NCBI GenBank assembly: GCA_947626935.1
Contig: CANQUD010000009.1
Span: forward strand, 1-57,483
DNA: 57,483 nt
Origin: an uncultured Clostridia bacterium
GTDB taxonomy: Bacteria > Bacillota > Clostridia > Christensenellales > Borkfalkiaceae
Direction: 5' to 3'
Under the pieces are notes generated by a model. That model saw nothing but the letters and a program-made list of their open reading frames with translations. It made no database searches and was not told the origin of the DNA. Shown one piece after another: positions 7,411 through 15,668 of this stretch. Positions within the stretch are counted from its first letter, which is position 1, and each line of letters starts with the position of its first letter. The position numbers and the translations under genes were made by a program.

Positions 7411-10092
7411 TCAAAGTTTATCTTTCCATACAACGCCTTTGTAGACGTTGCGTTTTGCAGTAAAGAAAATCGGCGCGAATGTGTCCCCCGCCGAAATCTT
7501 CATGTTTTGAGCGAGCAGTAGGTCGCCGCCCTTGATTCTTCGCTGTTCGGATTCGTCGCCCTCTTCATCCATTACGTTCTCCGGAGGGCACTCCGTCTCC
7601 TTTGTCGCAATCACCCATGCCTCGCCATCTGCCGTAAATTCCATTCGCCGCATCTCGAGACCGAGGCCGTATTGGGTGCTTCTTATGCTTATCTCCATCA
7701 CCCTCGACGGATCCTCTTCAAGGATCCGCGACAAGCTGATACCGCTTGAGGAAAGGCGATCTGTGAATTTATCGATCGGCTCCTTCAGAATGTAGAGGCT
7801 GGCTTTCAGCTCACTGTCCACACTGCGCACGGCGGCGCAATACGAGGCAAGAGCGGAGCCGATGATGAGCCCCTTTCTGTTCGTCACGAGATAGATCTGT
7901 ACATTCACCTGTAATTTCTCGCGGCTGTCTTTGCGCAGGATGAAAGGCGCCTTGCCGACCGTGGAGAAATATCCGCCCGAACTCACAGGCTTGTCGTCCT
8001 CATTCAACAGACCCGGCAACCGGAACGGATCGCCGCCGAATTCCTTCCCCGAGCGAAGATCGAAGTTATAATAATACATCCGCCCGTAATAGTCCGCATA
8101 GGGAAGATCTTGCTGAAAATACCCGCTCACGGCATCGTTGCCCGCTTTCCCGTTCGTCCTGTATTCTGAAGAAGTGCCTGCCGAATAGTTATCCTGATAC
8201 TCCCACGAAAAGACGATGGAATTTCCGTACGCAGATGTGACCACGGGAAGGCAGACGGCGGGGATGCTCCCGTTGAGACTGTACGATTCCCCCCACGCGA
8301 CAACGCAAGAGACCGGGAACGCATCCATATACCCATTCATTTCTTGCGTAAAGGCACTCCATAGCCCGTTCAAGATCCGAACCCCCATCATGCAATCTTC
8401 GTCTGCCGTCTCACTATCTCCTATGACGATGTACTCCTCATAGACGATATTTCTGTCGAACGCCATCTTGTCTGACACCTGCGAGTACCGCTTGACGGAA
8501 GGGATGCCGATAAATTGCGAAATGCGGTTGAAGTCCCGCGTGAGCGCGACCGTGCTTCGGATGTACGTCGGAAGGATCTCCGAAAATACTGCCGAAATAT
8601 AGTAGTCCTCATTGAACTTCATGCCCGCACGCGGGATCTGTGCGAGACGGGAAAACATGTAGGTGCGCGAGATCTCGGGGTTCCCCATACGCGCGATCAC
8701 ACCCTTCAGATTTTCGCCGAAGGAGCGGCTTTCAACAAGGTTAGAGAATTGGTTATAAATCCTTGTTGCGGGAATCTCATACTCCGTATAATTTGTCTTG
8801 GTCTGCTTCACGCGGGCGTTGTAGAAGGGCGTATATGTTACCCGGAAGCAGAGTTTTGCATAATCGTTGTTTTCGCTCTTGGGAGAGAAATTTCTATCGC
8901 CCGTCACCTCACGGATGATATTCACGATGGCGTAATGCTCGAAGATAGGCGAAATCGGGTGTTCCTGCTTGAAATTGAGTGCCGTGATGTTCTTCTCGCC
9001 CTGTGTATACATTAGGCCGTACGCTTTGCTGTACGGGTATTGTGAATCGTAAGAGGAGAGCTGCGAGCTGTAGACGGAGCTCTCAAACAGGTATGCCGTG
9101 ATGTCTGCCGCCGCCTCTACCGTGTTCCCCTCTTCGTCCTCTGTATTGTAAATGTACTCGAGCTTTTCTACGGTGTATATAGGACGCTGGGTTGCGATGA
9201 GCATATTCGATTCGGTGATCTGGACATACGTCTGTTCTGTCCTGACGCTCCTCGCCCCGCCCGCATACGGCTCAACGGTCACGCCGTCGTAGTCTTTGAG
9301 CTTGCTGATGAGGTTCTCGGGATTGCTGTCGAGCTCTGTCGCATACTGCTCGATCGTATTGGCGACCGTATTCGCGATATACCGCCTGTTTGCGTGCATC
9401 CACTGTCTTGTCCCGCCATAGAGGTCGTAACTGACCTCATAGTACCACTCCCCCGCCCCATCTTTCTTGGGTGTGAGACGTGGCTCACCGTGTACGATCT
9501 GCCCCACCTGTTTCAAACACTCCCGAAGCGTCTGCTTGGTGAAAGAGAATTCGGGCGCGGGGATCTTATCGAACTTTTCCGCTTGGCTCCCCGCCTCATA
9601 GGTGTATTTCCCGTTTTCCCCGACAACGCCCTGCAAGCGGAACCGCGGCTTCTCCCCTCTTCGGATGGGCTTCGCAAGATCGCAGAGCCTGTTGATCACC
9701 TCCGTCACCGTCCACTTCTTGAGCGGAAGTCGATTCTCCACGACGATGAAAGTATATTCGACAGCAAACTCCGCAGAAAGCCTTTGTCCACCAGAATCTA
9801 AAGAGGGGCTCGAAAAACCGAATTCATAATACACAACATATATCCCCGACTTTAATATTGTGCTGTAACCAATATCCTCACCTGTCGGGCCAGAAAATGT
9901 GCGAAAAAAAGTGTTTTCGAATATGTTAACCCCATTAAATGAAACAGTCTGTTTATAATAGGCATTAGATGCAGCGGCGGGATGATAAAAAAGAACAGTA
10001 TGGGCGGATGCGAATTCAAAAAATACTCCTGCTGAAAGCGGAGACACATAATTCGCCGGTGTATGGGGTAAAAAATCTGGTATTTTTGACAT
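7411..10092 (-). CDS. Large tail protein (hub/tip or adhesin)
   Basis: An 893-residue protein, the largest virion gene. The start at 10092 follows AAGGAGAAAGGCC. The first 100 or so codons are visibly more A/T-rich than the rest. From about residue 125 (RLPLKKWTVTEVINRLCDL) the composition returns to phage average and the sequence looks like a tail tip or hub protein. No peptidoglycan hydrolase motif is seen. The upstream 149-residue tail gene looks like the missing N-terminal domain of a larger protein, and a reversed gene lies between them (see findings). Structural role likely, precise role unknown. Confidence 0.8.
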   Translation of the reverse strand: MSKIPDFLPHTPANYVSPLSAGVFFEFASAHTVLFYHPAAASNAYYKQTVSFNGVNIFENTFFRTFSGPTGEDIGYSTILKSGIYVVYYEFGFSSPSLDSGGQRLSAEFAVEYTFIVVENRLPLKKWTVTEVINRLCDLAKPIRRGEKPRFRLQGVVGENGKYTYEAGSQAEKFDKIPAPEFSFTKQTLRECLKQVGQIVHGEPRLTPKKDGAGEWYYEVSYDLYGGTRQWMHANRRYIANTVANTIEQYATELDSNPENLISKLKDYDGVTVEPYAGGARSVRTEQTYVQITESNMLIATQRPIYTVEKLEYIYNTEDEEGNTVEAAADITAYLFESSVYSSQLSSYDSQYPYSKAYGLMYTQGEKNITALNFKQEHPISPIFEHYAIVNIIREVTGDRNFSPKSENNDYAKLCFRVTYTPFYNARVKQTKTNYTEYEIPATRIYNQFSNLVESRSFGENLKGVIARMGNPEISRTYMFSRLAQIPRAGMKFNEDYYISAVFSEILPTYIRSTVALTRDFNRISQFIGIPSVKRYSQVSDKMAFDRNIVYEEYIVIGDSETADEDCMMGVRILNGLWSAFTQEMNGYMDAFPVSCVVAWGESYSLNGSIPAVCLPVVTSAYGNSIVFSWEYQDNYSAGTSSEYRTNGKAGNDAVSGYFQQDLPYADYYGRMYYYNFDLRSGKEFGGDPFRLPGLLNEDDKPVSSGGYFSTVGKAPFILRKDSREKLQVNVQIYLVTNRKGLIIGSALASYCAAVRSVDSELKASLYILKEPIDKFTDRLSSSGISLSRILEEDPSRVMEISIRSTQYGLGLEMRRMEFTADGEAWVIATKETECPPENVMDEEGDESEQRRIKGGDLLLAQNMKISAGDTFAPIFFTAKRNVYKGVVWKDKL

Positions 10093-10103
10093 GGCCTTTC
10101 TCC

Positions 10104-10132
10104 TTGACTTCCCTTGCTCTTTATGATAAGAT
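10104..10132 (+). promoter_or_regulatory. Putative promoter of the reversed membrane gene
   Basis: TTGACT (10104-10109), a 17-bp spacer and TAAGAT (10127-10132) lie just upstream of the rightward gene at 10151. An independent promoter is expected for a gene that faces against the late operon. Confidence 0.5.
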
Positions 10133-10150
10133 TCATATTGAGGTGAATTC

Positions 10151-10516
10151 ATGAAAAAAATTTTGATAAATGTTTTTCTTGGCCTTGTGTTTGCAGGATC
10201 CTTAATTGCATTGATTTATCTTGCAATTATTTTTGCACAGTTATCCGAATGTCCTACCTTGTACGTACACATCGTTGAATATCCATCACAGTATTATTTG
10301 GCTCAATCAAAACTTATTGAGGCATGGAAAAATTATCTTGTACTCGGGATTTCCATGTGCTCTGTTTCGGTTTTTTTCTCAATTTGTACTGCCGTTGTTT
10401 ATAATTTTGTGGACTTTTCAAGATTTTTGCATTGGCGCAAAGTCCAACGAAATGAAGCGAGGAAACGAAAAATCGTACGCTTACAACAGCAGATAGATCG
10501 CGAAGAGGAGGAATAA
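10151..10516 (+). CDS. Reversed two-TM membrane protein (moron-like)
   Basis: A 121-residue protein with two hydrophobic segments (about 4-29 and 62-87), a short external loop and a basic then acidic C-terminal helix (about 93-121). It is the only rightward gene in a long leftward tail operon. It has its own RBS (GAGGTGAATTC before ATG) and candidate promoter, and it is A/T-rich. These traits mark phage morons, genes expressed from the prophage that change the host, for example by superinfection exclusion. The family is not recognised and the role is inference. Confidence 0.75.
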   Translation: MKKILINVFLGLVFAGSLIALIYLAIIFAQLSECPTLYVHIVEYPSQYYLAQSKLIEAWKNYLVLGISMCSVSVFFSICTAVVYNFVDFSRFLHWRKVQRNEARKRKIVRLQQQIDREEEE

Positions 10517-10533
10517 ATGAGAAATTTTGAGTG

Positions 10534-10983
10534 TCAATACTCTTTGATTGCAGGTTCTGCGGGCCTCGCATTCTCCGTATAATTATTCCCGATGGCGTTT
10601 GTGAAGGTGAGGGTATCTACAACGACGAGCTCAGCGAGTTTTGTCACCTCGATGAGAGCGAGATCGTGATTGTAGAATCCGCTCCCTAAGATGCTCTCGT
10701 CTGCGACATCGTCGGCGATGACAAATTGTTTTACGACTGTTTCGTCGTGCACGACGTCCTCCTTCGGGGTGTTGCCGAAATAGACGACATTATGAATGAC
10801 GATCTCCACAGGCGTAAGGGGCGCGAAGCGCTCCTTTTTGATATTCCGAAGGGAGATCGTTACTTCATCGAGACGCTCGTCGAGAAGCTCGGATATCTTT
10901 ATGGGAAGTACGAGTTTCGGAGTGCGGTTGATACCGTCGATATAGACGGCGACGGAATTGTGAACTGCCATATTTCGTATCAC
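10534..10983 (-). CDS. Tail protein, possible N-terminal domain of tail hub
   Basis: A 149-residue beta-rich protein. The opening (VAVYIDGINRTPKL, then ISELLDERLDEVTISLR) and the end (LAELVVVDTLTFTNAIGNNYT) have the look of the N-terminal domain of phage tail hub/tip proteins. Such proteins normally continue for many hundreds of residues, but here the frame stops. The GTG start overlaps the upstream stop (GTGA); an ATG four codons later is also possible. It may be the detached N-terminal part of the 893-residue protein encoded beyond the reversed gene. Confidence 0.72.
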   Translation of the reverse strand: MIRNMAVHNSVAVYIDGINRTPKLVLPIKISELLDERLDEVTISLRNIKKERFAPLTPVEIVIHNVVYFGNTPKEDVVHDETVVKQFVIADDVADESILGSGFYNHDLALIEVTKLAELVVVDTLTFTNAIGNNYTENARPAEPAIKEY

Positions 10984-11492
10984 TCCCTTCCCCCGTTTGC
11001 GATGGGAGAAATTGCGCCTGCGCGGAGCCTTGCGAGCCCCGTGGAGATGTCTTCTCGCTTTTCCTTGATGTTGAGTTCACGCACGCTTTGCGTGTAGTCG
11101 ATCGTCTTATTGACGGCAAACACAACGGCATATAGTCCTGCGGAGACGGCAGCCCCTACCGGCCCGCCAACCGCGGCACCTGTCATTGCGCTCATACCTA
11201 AGCCCACAAAGGCGTTTGCGGCTTGCATCCCGAATTGTAATTTCTGTTCATATTCTCGCGCGCCCGTGCGCATTTCCACCGTGGAGATCTCATTTTGCGC
11301 GAACTTGTTGGCATAGTGCACGAGTGCGGCGGGAGCAATAAGGCGTTTGAGGGCACTTCCGACGCCCGTCATTCCGCTTGACCCCTCGCCCGGGTCCTGC
11401 TCCCGAGCCCCGCCGGTGGGGGACGCCACGGGCTCGCTCCCCCCTTCGCTGCCCGAGTCTAATTTGATCGTGATCGTAAGCGCTCCGTCCAT
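10980..11492 (-). CDS. Small tail protein with hydrophobic core, possible mini tape measure
   Basis: A 170-residue protein. The N-terminal third is Gly/Ser/Pro-rich and likely disordered. Residues about 88-135 form a Gly/Ala-rich hydrophobic segment (VGLGMSAMTGAAVGGPVGAA) like those in tape-measure proteins. A charged helix follows. It lies between the putative tail-tube gene and the tail-tip genes, where a tape measure normally sits, but it is far shorter than usual. The ATG at 11492 has a GGGTGGG RBS and overlaps the upstream stop by one base. Confidence 0.7.
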   Translation of the reverse strand: MDGALTITIKLDSGSEGGSEPVASPTGGAREQDPGEGSSGMTGVGSALKRLIAPAALVHYANKFAQNEISTVEMRTGAREYEQKLQFGMQAANAFVGLGMSAMTGAAVGGPVGAAVSAGLYAVVFAVNKTIDYTQSVRELNIKEKREDISTGLARLRAGAISPIANGGRE

Positions 11493-12628
11493 CACTTTTC
11501 CCACCCCGATTGAATCGATGTTCCCGGATTGACGATCAAATATACGACGTATTTTCCGGTCTCTTCATTGTATAGGAAATCGCTCTCTTCAAGATCGAGC
11601 GTCACCTTCTTCCCCGCGGGAAGTTTGACGTTGTTTCTGCCGCAATGCACATAGCAATCGTTATTTGCCGTAAGGTTGAGCCGCCCCGGAGCGGAGGAAT
11701 CTACCTCCCTGCTGTATTTTCGATAACCGTCGGGAAGATTGACGAACTCCTCATCGTCGACGAGCTCAATGAAATTGACGTTCAGACCGATATTGGAGAC
11801 ATCTTTCTGTGCCTGTGCGGGCTCATCTGCGATCATCCAATATATGGTCTGCTTTCCTTCTATCGTGTAAAATACGAAATGGGCGACATTGAGCTTTCCC
11901 TCGGCAAGGAAGTCGTAGATCTGTCCCGTATCTTTCGTGAGCGGGAGCTGCAAGGAGAGCGCAAAGGCAGATGCGGAGGCAACCGACTGCCGCTTGCTCT
12001 TTCCTGCGTAGACGTCGCTTGATAGCACATTGGAGCGGGAGAGCTCAGCATTGAGAACGGGGAGCAAATTATCCGGCGTGTCGATCGCAACGGATGCCGC
12101 CCGCGAATTCACGCCGCTCTGCATATAATTTAGTTCGATATAGACGGTCATAGGCGTCCCTTCCCCCACGCCCGGGAAGATGGAGACCGTCCCGGGAAGC
12201 GCAATACCGGCGCGGATCCCAACCGAATATTGTTTCACACCGTCTTCAGGATCATTTGGAAAGAGCATGCTTTCCGCGCGGCTGAAATACTCATTGACTC
12301 CGTCGAAAACTTTCAGGACGAAGTTGTATTGATCGGTCTCCAATCTCTCGAGGCTTTCCGTTCCGTCTGCCGCCGTCTTGGGCGGAGGGATTGGGATGAT
12401 GAAATCGAGCACGAGCGACCATGCACCTGCGTCTACGAGCGTTCCGAGGTTTTGCGAAGCGGTTGGGCGTAGAATACCGTCGATGAAGCGGATGACGGTA
12501 TTCTCCGTACGAATCGGCTTGCTCCTCTCTCCCGCATTCACCCAAATGCGAAATTTCAGATTGGGATCGACGAGCTGTTCGTTTAGTCCCCTCTCGAACT
12601 CTTTTGCAATCGAATACAAATCAAGCAT
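11492..12628 (-). CDS. Putative tail tube/structural protein
   Basis: A 378-residue protein starting at 12628 (GGAGGG upstream; the longer frame overlaps two other genes and is rejected). It has a helical N-terminus (MLDLYSIAKEFERGLNEQL), then mixed beta-rich domains with two similar-looking halves and a beta-rich C-terminus (residues about 325-378). Its place after the connector genes and before the tip genes is that of the tail completion or tube protein. No definite family assignment. Confidence 0.72.
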   Translation of the reverse strand: MLDLYSIAKEFERGLNEQLVDPNLKFRIWVNAGERSKPIRTENTVIRFIDGILRPTASQNLGTLVDAGAWSLVLDFIIPIPPPKTAADGTESLERLETDQYNFVLKVFDGVNEYFSRAESMLFPNDPEDGVKQYSVGIRAGIALPGTVSIFPGVGEGTPMTVYIELNYMQSGVNSRAASVAIDTPDNLLPVLNAELSRSNVLSSDVYAGKSKRQSVASASAFALSLQLPLTKDTGQIYDFLAEGKLNVAHFVFYTIEGKQTIYWMIADEPAQAQKDVSNIGLNVNFIELVDDEEFVNLPDGYRKYSREVDSSAPGRLNLTANNDCYVHCGRNNVKLPAGKKVTLDLEESDFLYNEETGKYVVYLIVNPGTSIQSGWEK

Positions 12629-12944
12629 AATCGATTTTCCCTCCTGTCTTTGCGGCGATGCGGCGGGCGAGCTCCCCGCAGAAGCGTTCCCACCATCCTT
12701 CATTCGGGTTTGTCTTTCCCCGCCACTTGGGAGAGATCCACGGAAATTCGGTATACGGGGCATAGGGCGCAATATTCTCATCCACGCCGACAACAAGTCC
12801 GTCTGCCGTAACCTCATAGCGGAGTGCGTTGAATGCCATATTGCCTGTCGATGTCCTATATCGCGTGTTTGGGTTCGGCACCCATTCTTCGCGCATCTCT
12901 TCTACTGTTTGAATGCAAATATCAATGATTTCCGTTTTTGTCAT
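12621..12944 (-). CDS. Minor capsid/head-tail joining protein (HK97 gp10-like)
   Basis: A 107-residue protein with the pattern APYAPYTEFP near residue 63. This matches the conserved APYAxxxE segment of HK97 gp10-type tail-completion proteins. The ATG overlaps the upstream stop (ATGA), which decides the start at 12944. Located between connector genes and the tail gene, it probably sits at the head-tail interface. Confidence 0.75.
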   Translation of the reverse strand: MTKTEIIDICIQTVEEMREEWVPNPNTRYRTSTGNMAFNALRYEVTADGLVVGVDENIAPYAPYTEFPWISPKWRGKTNPNEGWWERFCGELARRIAAKTGGKIDYA

Positions 12945-13330
12945 ACGAGCCCCCACGGGTCGTCTATGGATTGTAGCCGCAGGAGGAAGTCCACCCCAAG
13001 CGGGATCCTGAACATGCGGAACGCCTGTTTCGGTGCACTGCCCGGGTCAATGCTACACTCGAGGATCCTGTAACATGCGCCGTCCCCCGTGACGATCACC
13101 CCGCCGATCATATACTTAAAACGGTCCTTCGTCCTGATGGTTGTTGTTGTTACGTTGAAATCCTGTAAATTTCCGAATGTCCGCCTATACGCCGATGAGC
13201 GGGGATCTACGAATTCAAAAGAAATTGCCATTCCCCCAACGGTGGTCGGGTCGTTGCGCGTGTGGTAATAGGTCGCCTTTGCCGTATTCTCCGCATGCGG
13301 GTTGAGCACGTCCATTGCATCGCGTATCAT
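12941..13330 (-). CDS. Head-tail connector/head closure-like protein
   Basis: A 129-residue beta-rich protein (for example ISFEFVDPRSSAYRRTFGNL, then KDRFKYMIGGVIVTGDGA). Its position just after the gp6-like connector and before the gp10-like gene fits a head-closure (stopper) protein. It overlaps the next gene by 4 nt. Function inferred from gene order. Confidence 0.68.
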   Translation of the reverse strand: MIRDAMDVLNPHAENTAKATYYHTRNDPTTVGGMAISFEFVDPRSSAYRRTFGNLQDFNVTTTTIRTKDRFKYMIGGVIVTGDGACYRILECSIDPGSAPKQAFRMFRIPLGVDFLLRLQSIDDPWGLV

Positions 13331-13341
13331 ATCGTTCTCCT

Positions 13342-13767
13342 TCAGCTCCCCGCATAGAGGATGCTCACGCCGAGCTCGGGTACCCGCCTCATCAGAATTT
13401 GCTTTGCGAGCTCATCGATCGCCTTATGCCTCTCGTTGTCGTCGGTGGACAAGTACAGATTCCCGTTTCTGCGGATATAGACCGCCTGATAGAGCATCGC
13501 CCCGAAGAGGATCTTTCTGAGAGATGGGACGTGTGCGAGTAAATGATCCTGTCTGTCGTGGCGTGCGGAAAATTGATGGATATAGCCATAGATCATGTCG
13601 CTCGCCGTGCGCGTCACCATTTCAATGACCGCCTCTGGTGTTACAGTCTCCGTCTCCGCGAGGTCGGCTCGGAGGTCTATCCCGCGCGAGAGCAGGGCCT
13701 TCTCGGTTAAAAGGTATTGACCGCTTTCATGGTCAAATGTCATGAATTCGTCGTTGTAAGGTTCCAT
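13342..13767 (-). CDS. Head-tail connector protein (gp6-like)
   Basis: A 141-residue mostly helical protein directly after the major capsid gene, the usual place of the gp6/gp15-type connector. Typical features are an N-terminal helix bundle and a YQAVYIRRNGNLYLSTDD segment. RBS AAGGGGGACCTT precedes the ATG. The gene is separated from the capsid gene by a strong hairpin. Confidence 0.7.
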   Translation of the reverse strand: MEPYNDEFMTFDHESGQYLLTEKALLSRGIDLRADLAETETVTPEAVIEMVTRTASDMIYGYIHQFSARHDRQDHLLAHVPSLRKILFGAMLYQAVYIRRNGNLYLSTDDNERHKAIDELAKQILMRRVPELGVSILYAGS

Positions 13768-13787
13768 AAGGTCCCCCTTTGTATGGA

Positions 13788-13814
13788 AAGAGGCTTGGCA
13801 AGCCCAAGCCTCTT
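13788..13814 (-). terminator. Hairpin between capsid and connector genes
   Basis: A perfect 11-bp stem (13788-13798 with 13804-13814), 5-nt loop and few T residues after it. A hairpin just behind the major capsid gene can attenuate downstream transcription or protect the capsid mRNA 3' end, giving capsid protein in excess. Confidence 0.6.
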
Positions 13815-13824
13815 AGAAAGCTGT

Positions 13825-14862
13825 TTAATTCGCTCTGCTGCCGGGAGCGGTGACCGTAAGGTCGGCGGAAGGACATTCCGTGCCGTTTTTGAGAATGGGA
13901 ATGATCCCCTTCGGATAGCACACCTCCACGCCCCATCGGGTCTTGGGCTGAAGGCGCTTTCCTGCACCGTTCGGGCTGTCGATGATCTTGATGTACTCCT
14001 GCCCCGAAATGCCTCTGTCCGTGGCACTTGCGGCACATACCATTGCCTCCGTGGCATCGAATGCCGTCTTGGTGGAGCCGACCCATTCGCTCGCTCTGTT
14101 CCAAAGCGCCTTTGCGGCGATATAGCACGGCATGCCATCGATCTCGCCACAATACATGTTACCCCACTCCTTACGGGCTTCCGGAGAGACCGCGCCATGT
14201 GCGAGCATGGACTGTGCATAGTTCGAGCCGCCGATGAGAAGTCCCTTGTCGGAGAGGAGTTTCGAGCGGAACGACGGACGCATGATGACCTGCCTTTCCT
14301 CGAAAGGAAACGCCTGAATGCCGTTGTCTTCGTCGCCGTCGTCGAGCATCGTACTCGCATCTTGGATCGCCGAATAGTACCCACCCGTCTCGGGAAGCTC
14401 AACCGCAATGCCGTCCCATTTCGATGCAGCCTTCGCGGCATTGTAGCGCGCCGCGAGCTGGTGCGCAAGCGTGGATGCGTTGATCTCTGTTGCGATTCTG
14501 CCGCCGATGTTTTTGGTCGTGTTGTCGAACACATTGACAGGGCAAAGATCCTGCTGGACTTCGGGAATGTCATATACCCTATCGTAAAGATAGAGAAGGT
14601 TGAGATCGTACTCCGCGACCTCGGAGATCTCCGCATCGTCCTTATTGAAAAAGCCGCCGTTGTTGGAGTCGCCGACCTTGCGGGCATCCGCCTTTGTCGG
14701 CTTTACTTTGAACATGCGGATCGTGGAGGCGCCCGTTTCCTCCTGTTGATTGATGCCCTTGCCATTCCTATGGATGAGATCCATAAAGATGTTTTCCTTG
14801 ACCTGCTTCGCCGCCAAAATTTGCGTGGCGGTATTGTTTACGTTATAAGTCATATCTGCCAT
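13825..14862 (-). CDS. Major capsid protein
   Basis: A 345-residue protein following the scaffold gene, in the standard terminase-portal-minor capsid-scaffold-capsid order. Segments consistent with an HK97-like shell subunit include an N-terminal arm, the central domain around YDLNLLYLYDRVYDIPEVQQ and a C-terminal domain with a beta-strand end (KTRWGVEVCYPKGIIPI). No N-terminal protease domain is present, in line with a separate scaffold gene. RBS AAGGAGGATAGAAC precedes the ATG. Confidence 0.88.
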   Translation of the reverse strand: MADMTYNVNNTATQILAAKQVKENIFMDLIHRNGKGINQQEETGASTIRMFKVKPTKADARKVGDSNNGGFFNKDDAEISEVAEYDLNLLYLYDRVYDIPEVQQDLCPVNVFDNTTKNIGGRIATEINASTLAHQLAARYNAAKAASKWDGIAVELPETGGYYSAIQDASTMLDDGDEDNGIQAFPFEERQVIMRPSFRSKLLSDKGLLIGGSNYAQSMLAHGAVSPEARKEWGNMYCGEIDGMPCYIAAKALWNRASEWVGSTKTAFDATEAMVCAASATDRGISGQEYIKIIDSPNGAGKRLQPKTRWGVEVCYPKGIIPILKNGTECPSADLTVTAPGSRAN

Positions 14863-14881
14863 TTTGTTCTATCCTCCTTAT

Positions 14882-15442
14882 TTAGATTTCTCCGCTTAAA
14901 ATTTTGCGTTTCATTTCGTCCGCGGTCATGTCCCCATAACCCTTTGGAGCTACGGCGACGGTTCCGCTGTAGCCAAACCTGTCGGCTTGCGCCTGTGTGT
15001 ACTTTTGCATTTGCTCTTTGAGCTCATCGAGCTCTTTGAGTGCTGTCTCGACCGCCGCGAGCCTATCCGTAAGCCCCTTGACGATTTCCGACACATTCTC
15101 GTCAGTCTGCGGATCGGATTCCCCTTCCGTCAAACGAGAAGTCTCCGAGGATTCCTCTTCTGCGGGTACAGTCTCTTGGGACGTATCTTCATGCTCCGTC
15201 GTCTCGCCCTCAGGCTTCTGCTCCTCGGAGCCCTTTGCGGATGATTCGTCTGCAGGATCCCCATCCTCCTCTGCGGGCGGCTGTTCCATCGTTTGGATTT
15301 CCTCAGTACTCTCTTTTTGAGGACTTTCCGCTTCCTCTGCTTTGGGCCCATTTACGGAATCGAGAAATTTTTTCTTCTCCTCATCCGGAAGGGCACCGTA
15401 GAGCTTCATGAGCTCCTCTGCCGTGTTCCTTTTTCCGAACAT
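14882..15442 (-). CDS. Capsid scaffold protein
   Basis: A 186-residue protein. The middle (about 30-115) is an extreme Glu/Ser/Pro/Thr-rich disordered region. A coiled coil (about 118-150, LTDRLAAVETALKELDELKE) and a conserved-looking C-terminal segment (GYGDMTADEMKRKILSGEI) follow. Low-complexity acidic helical proteins immediately before the capsid gene are typical phage scaffolds, with the C-terminus binding capsid. RBS AGGAGGAAATC. Confidence 0.85.
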   Translation of the reverse strand: MFGKRNTAEELMKLYGALPDEEKKKFLDSVNGPKAEEAESPQKESTEEIQTMEQPPAEEDGDPADESSAKGSEEQKPEGETTEHEDTSQETVPAEEESSETSRLTEGESDPQTDENVSEIVKGLTDRLAAVETALKELDELKEQMQKYTQAQADRFGYSGTVAVAPKGYGDMTADEMKRKILSGEI

Positions 15443-15668
15443 GATTTCCTCCTGTTTACAGATCTGTTTTTTCCCTTACGGGTACATCGGACTTTCCCAT
15501 GACTCCATACTCGCGACTGTGCCGCTTTCCTGTGGCGATCGTCCTTCCGCCGCGCGCTTGCCCCTACGCCGGGTATTCGGGGTATATAAAAAGAACGCCC
15601 GCCCGTTGCCTTGTGGTCGCGCTTGCGCTCTTTGAATATCGGATTGAGTTTTTCCAATATCCTTCTAG

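Noticed and set aside
15406-15657. An 83-codon basic ORF between the minor capsid and scaffold genes
   Set aside because: TTG start with a weak RBS, very high Arg/Lys content typical of shadow frames, and 37-nt overlap with the well-supported scaffold gene. Its first 17 residues look protein-like, so a degraded small gene is possible, but I could not support it.
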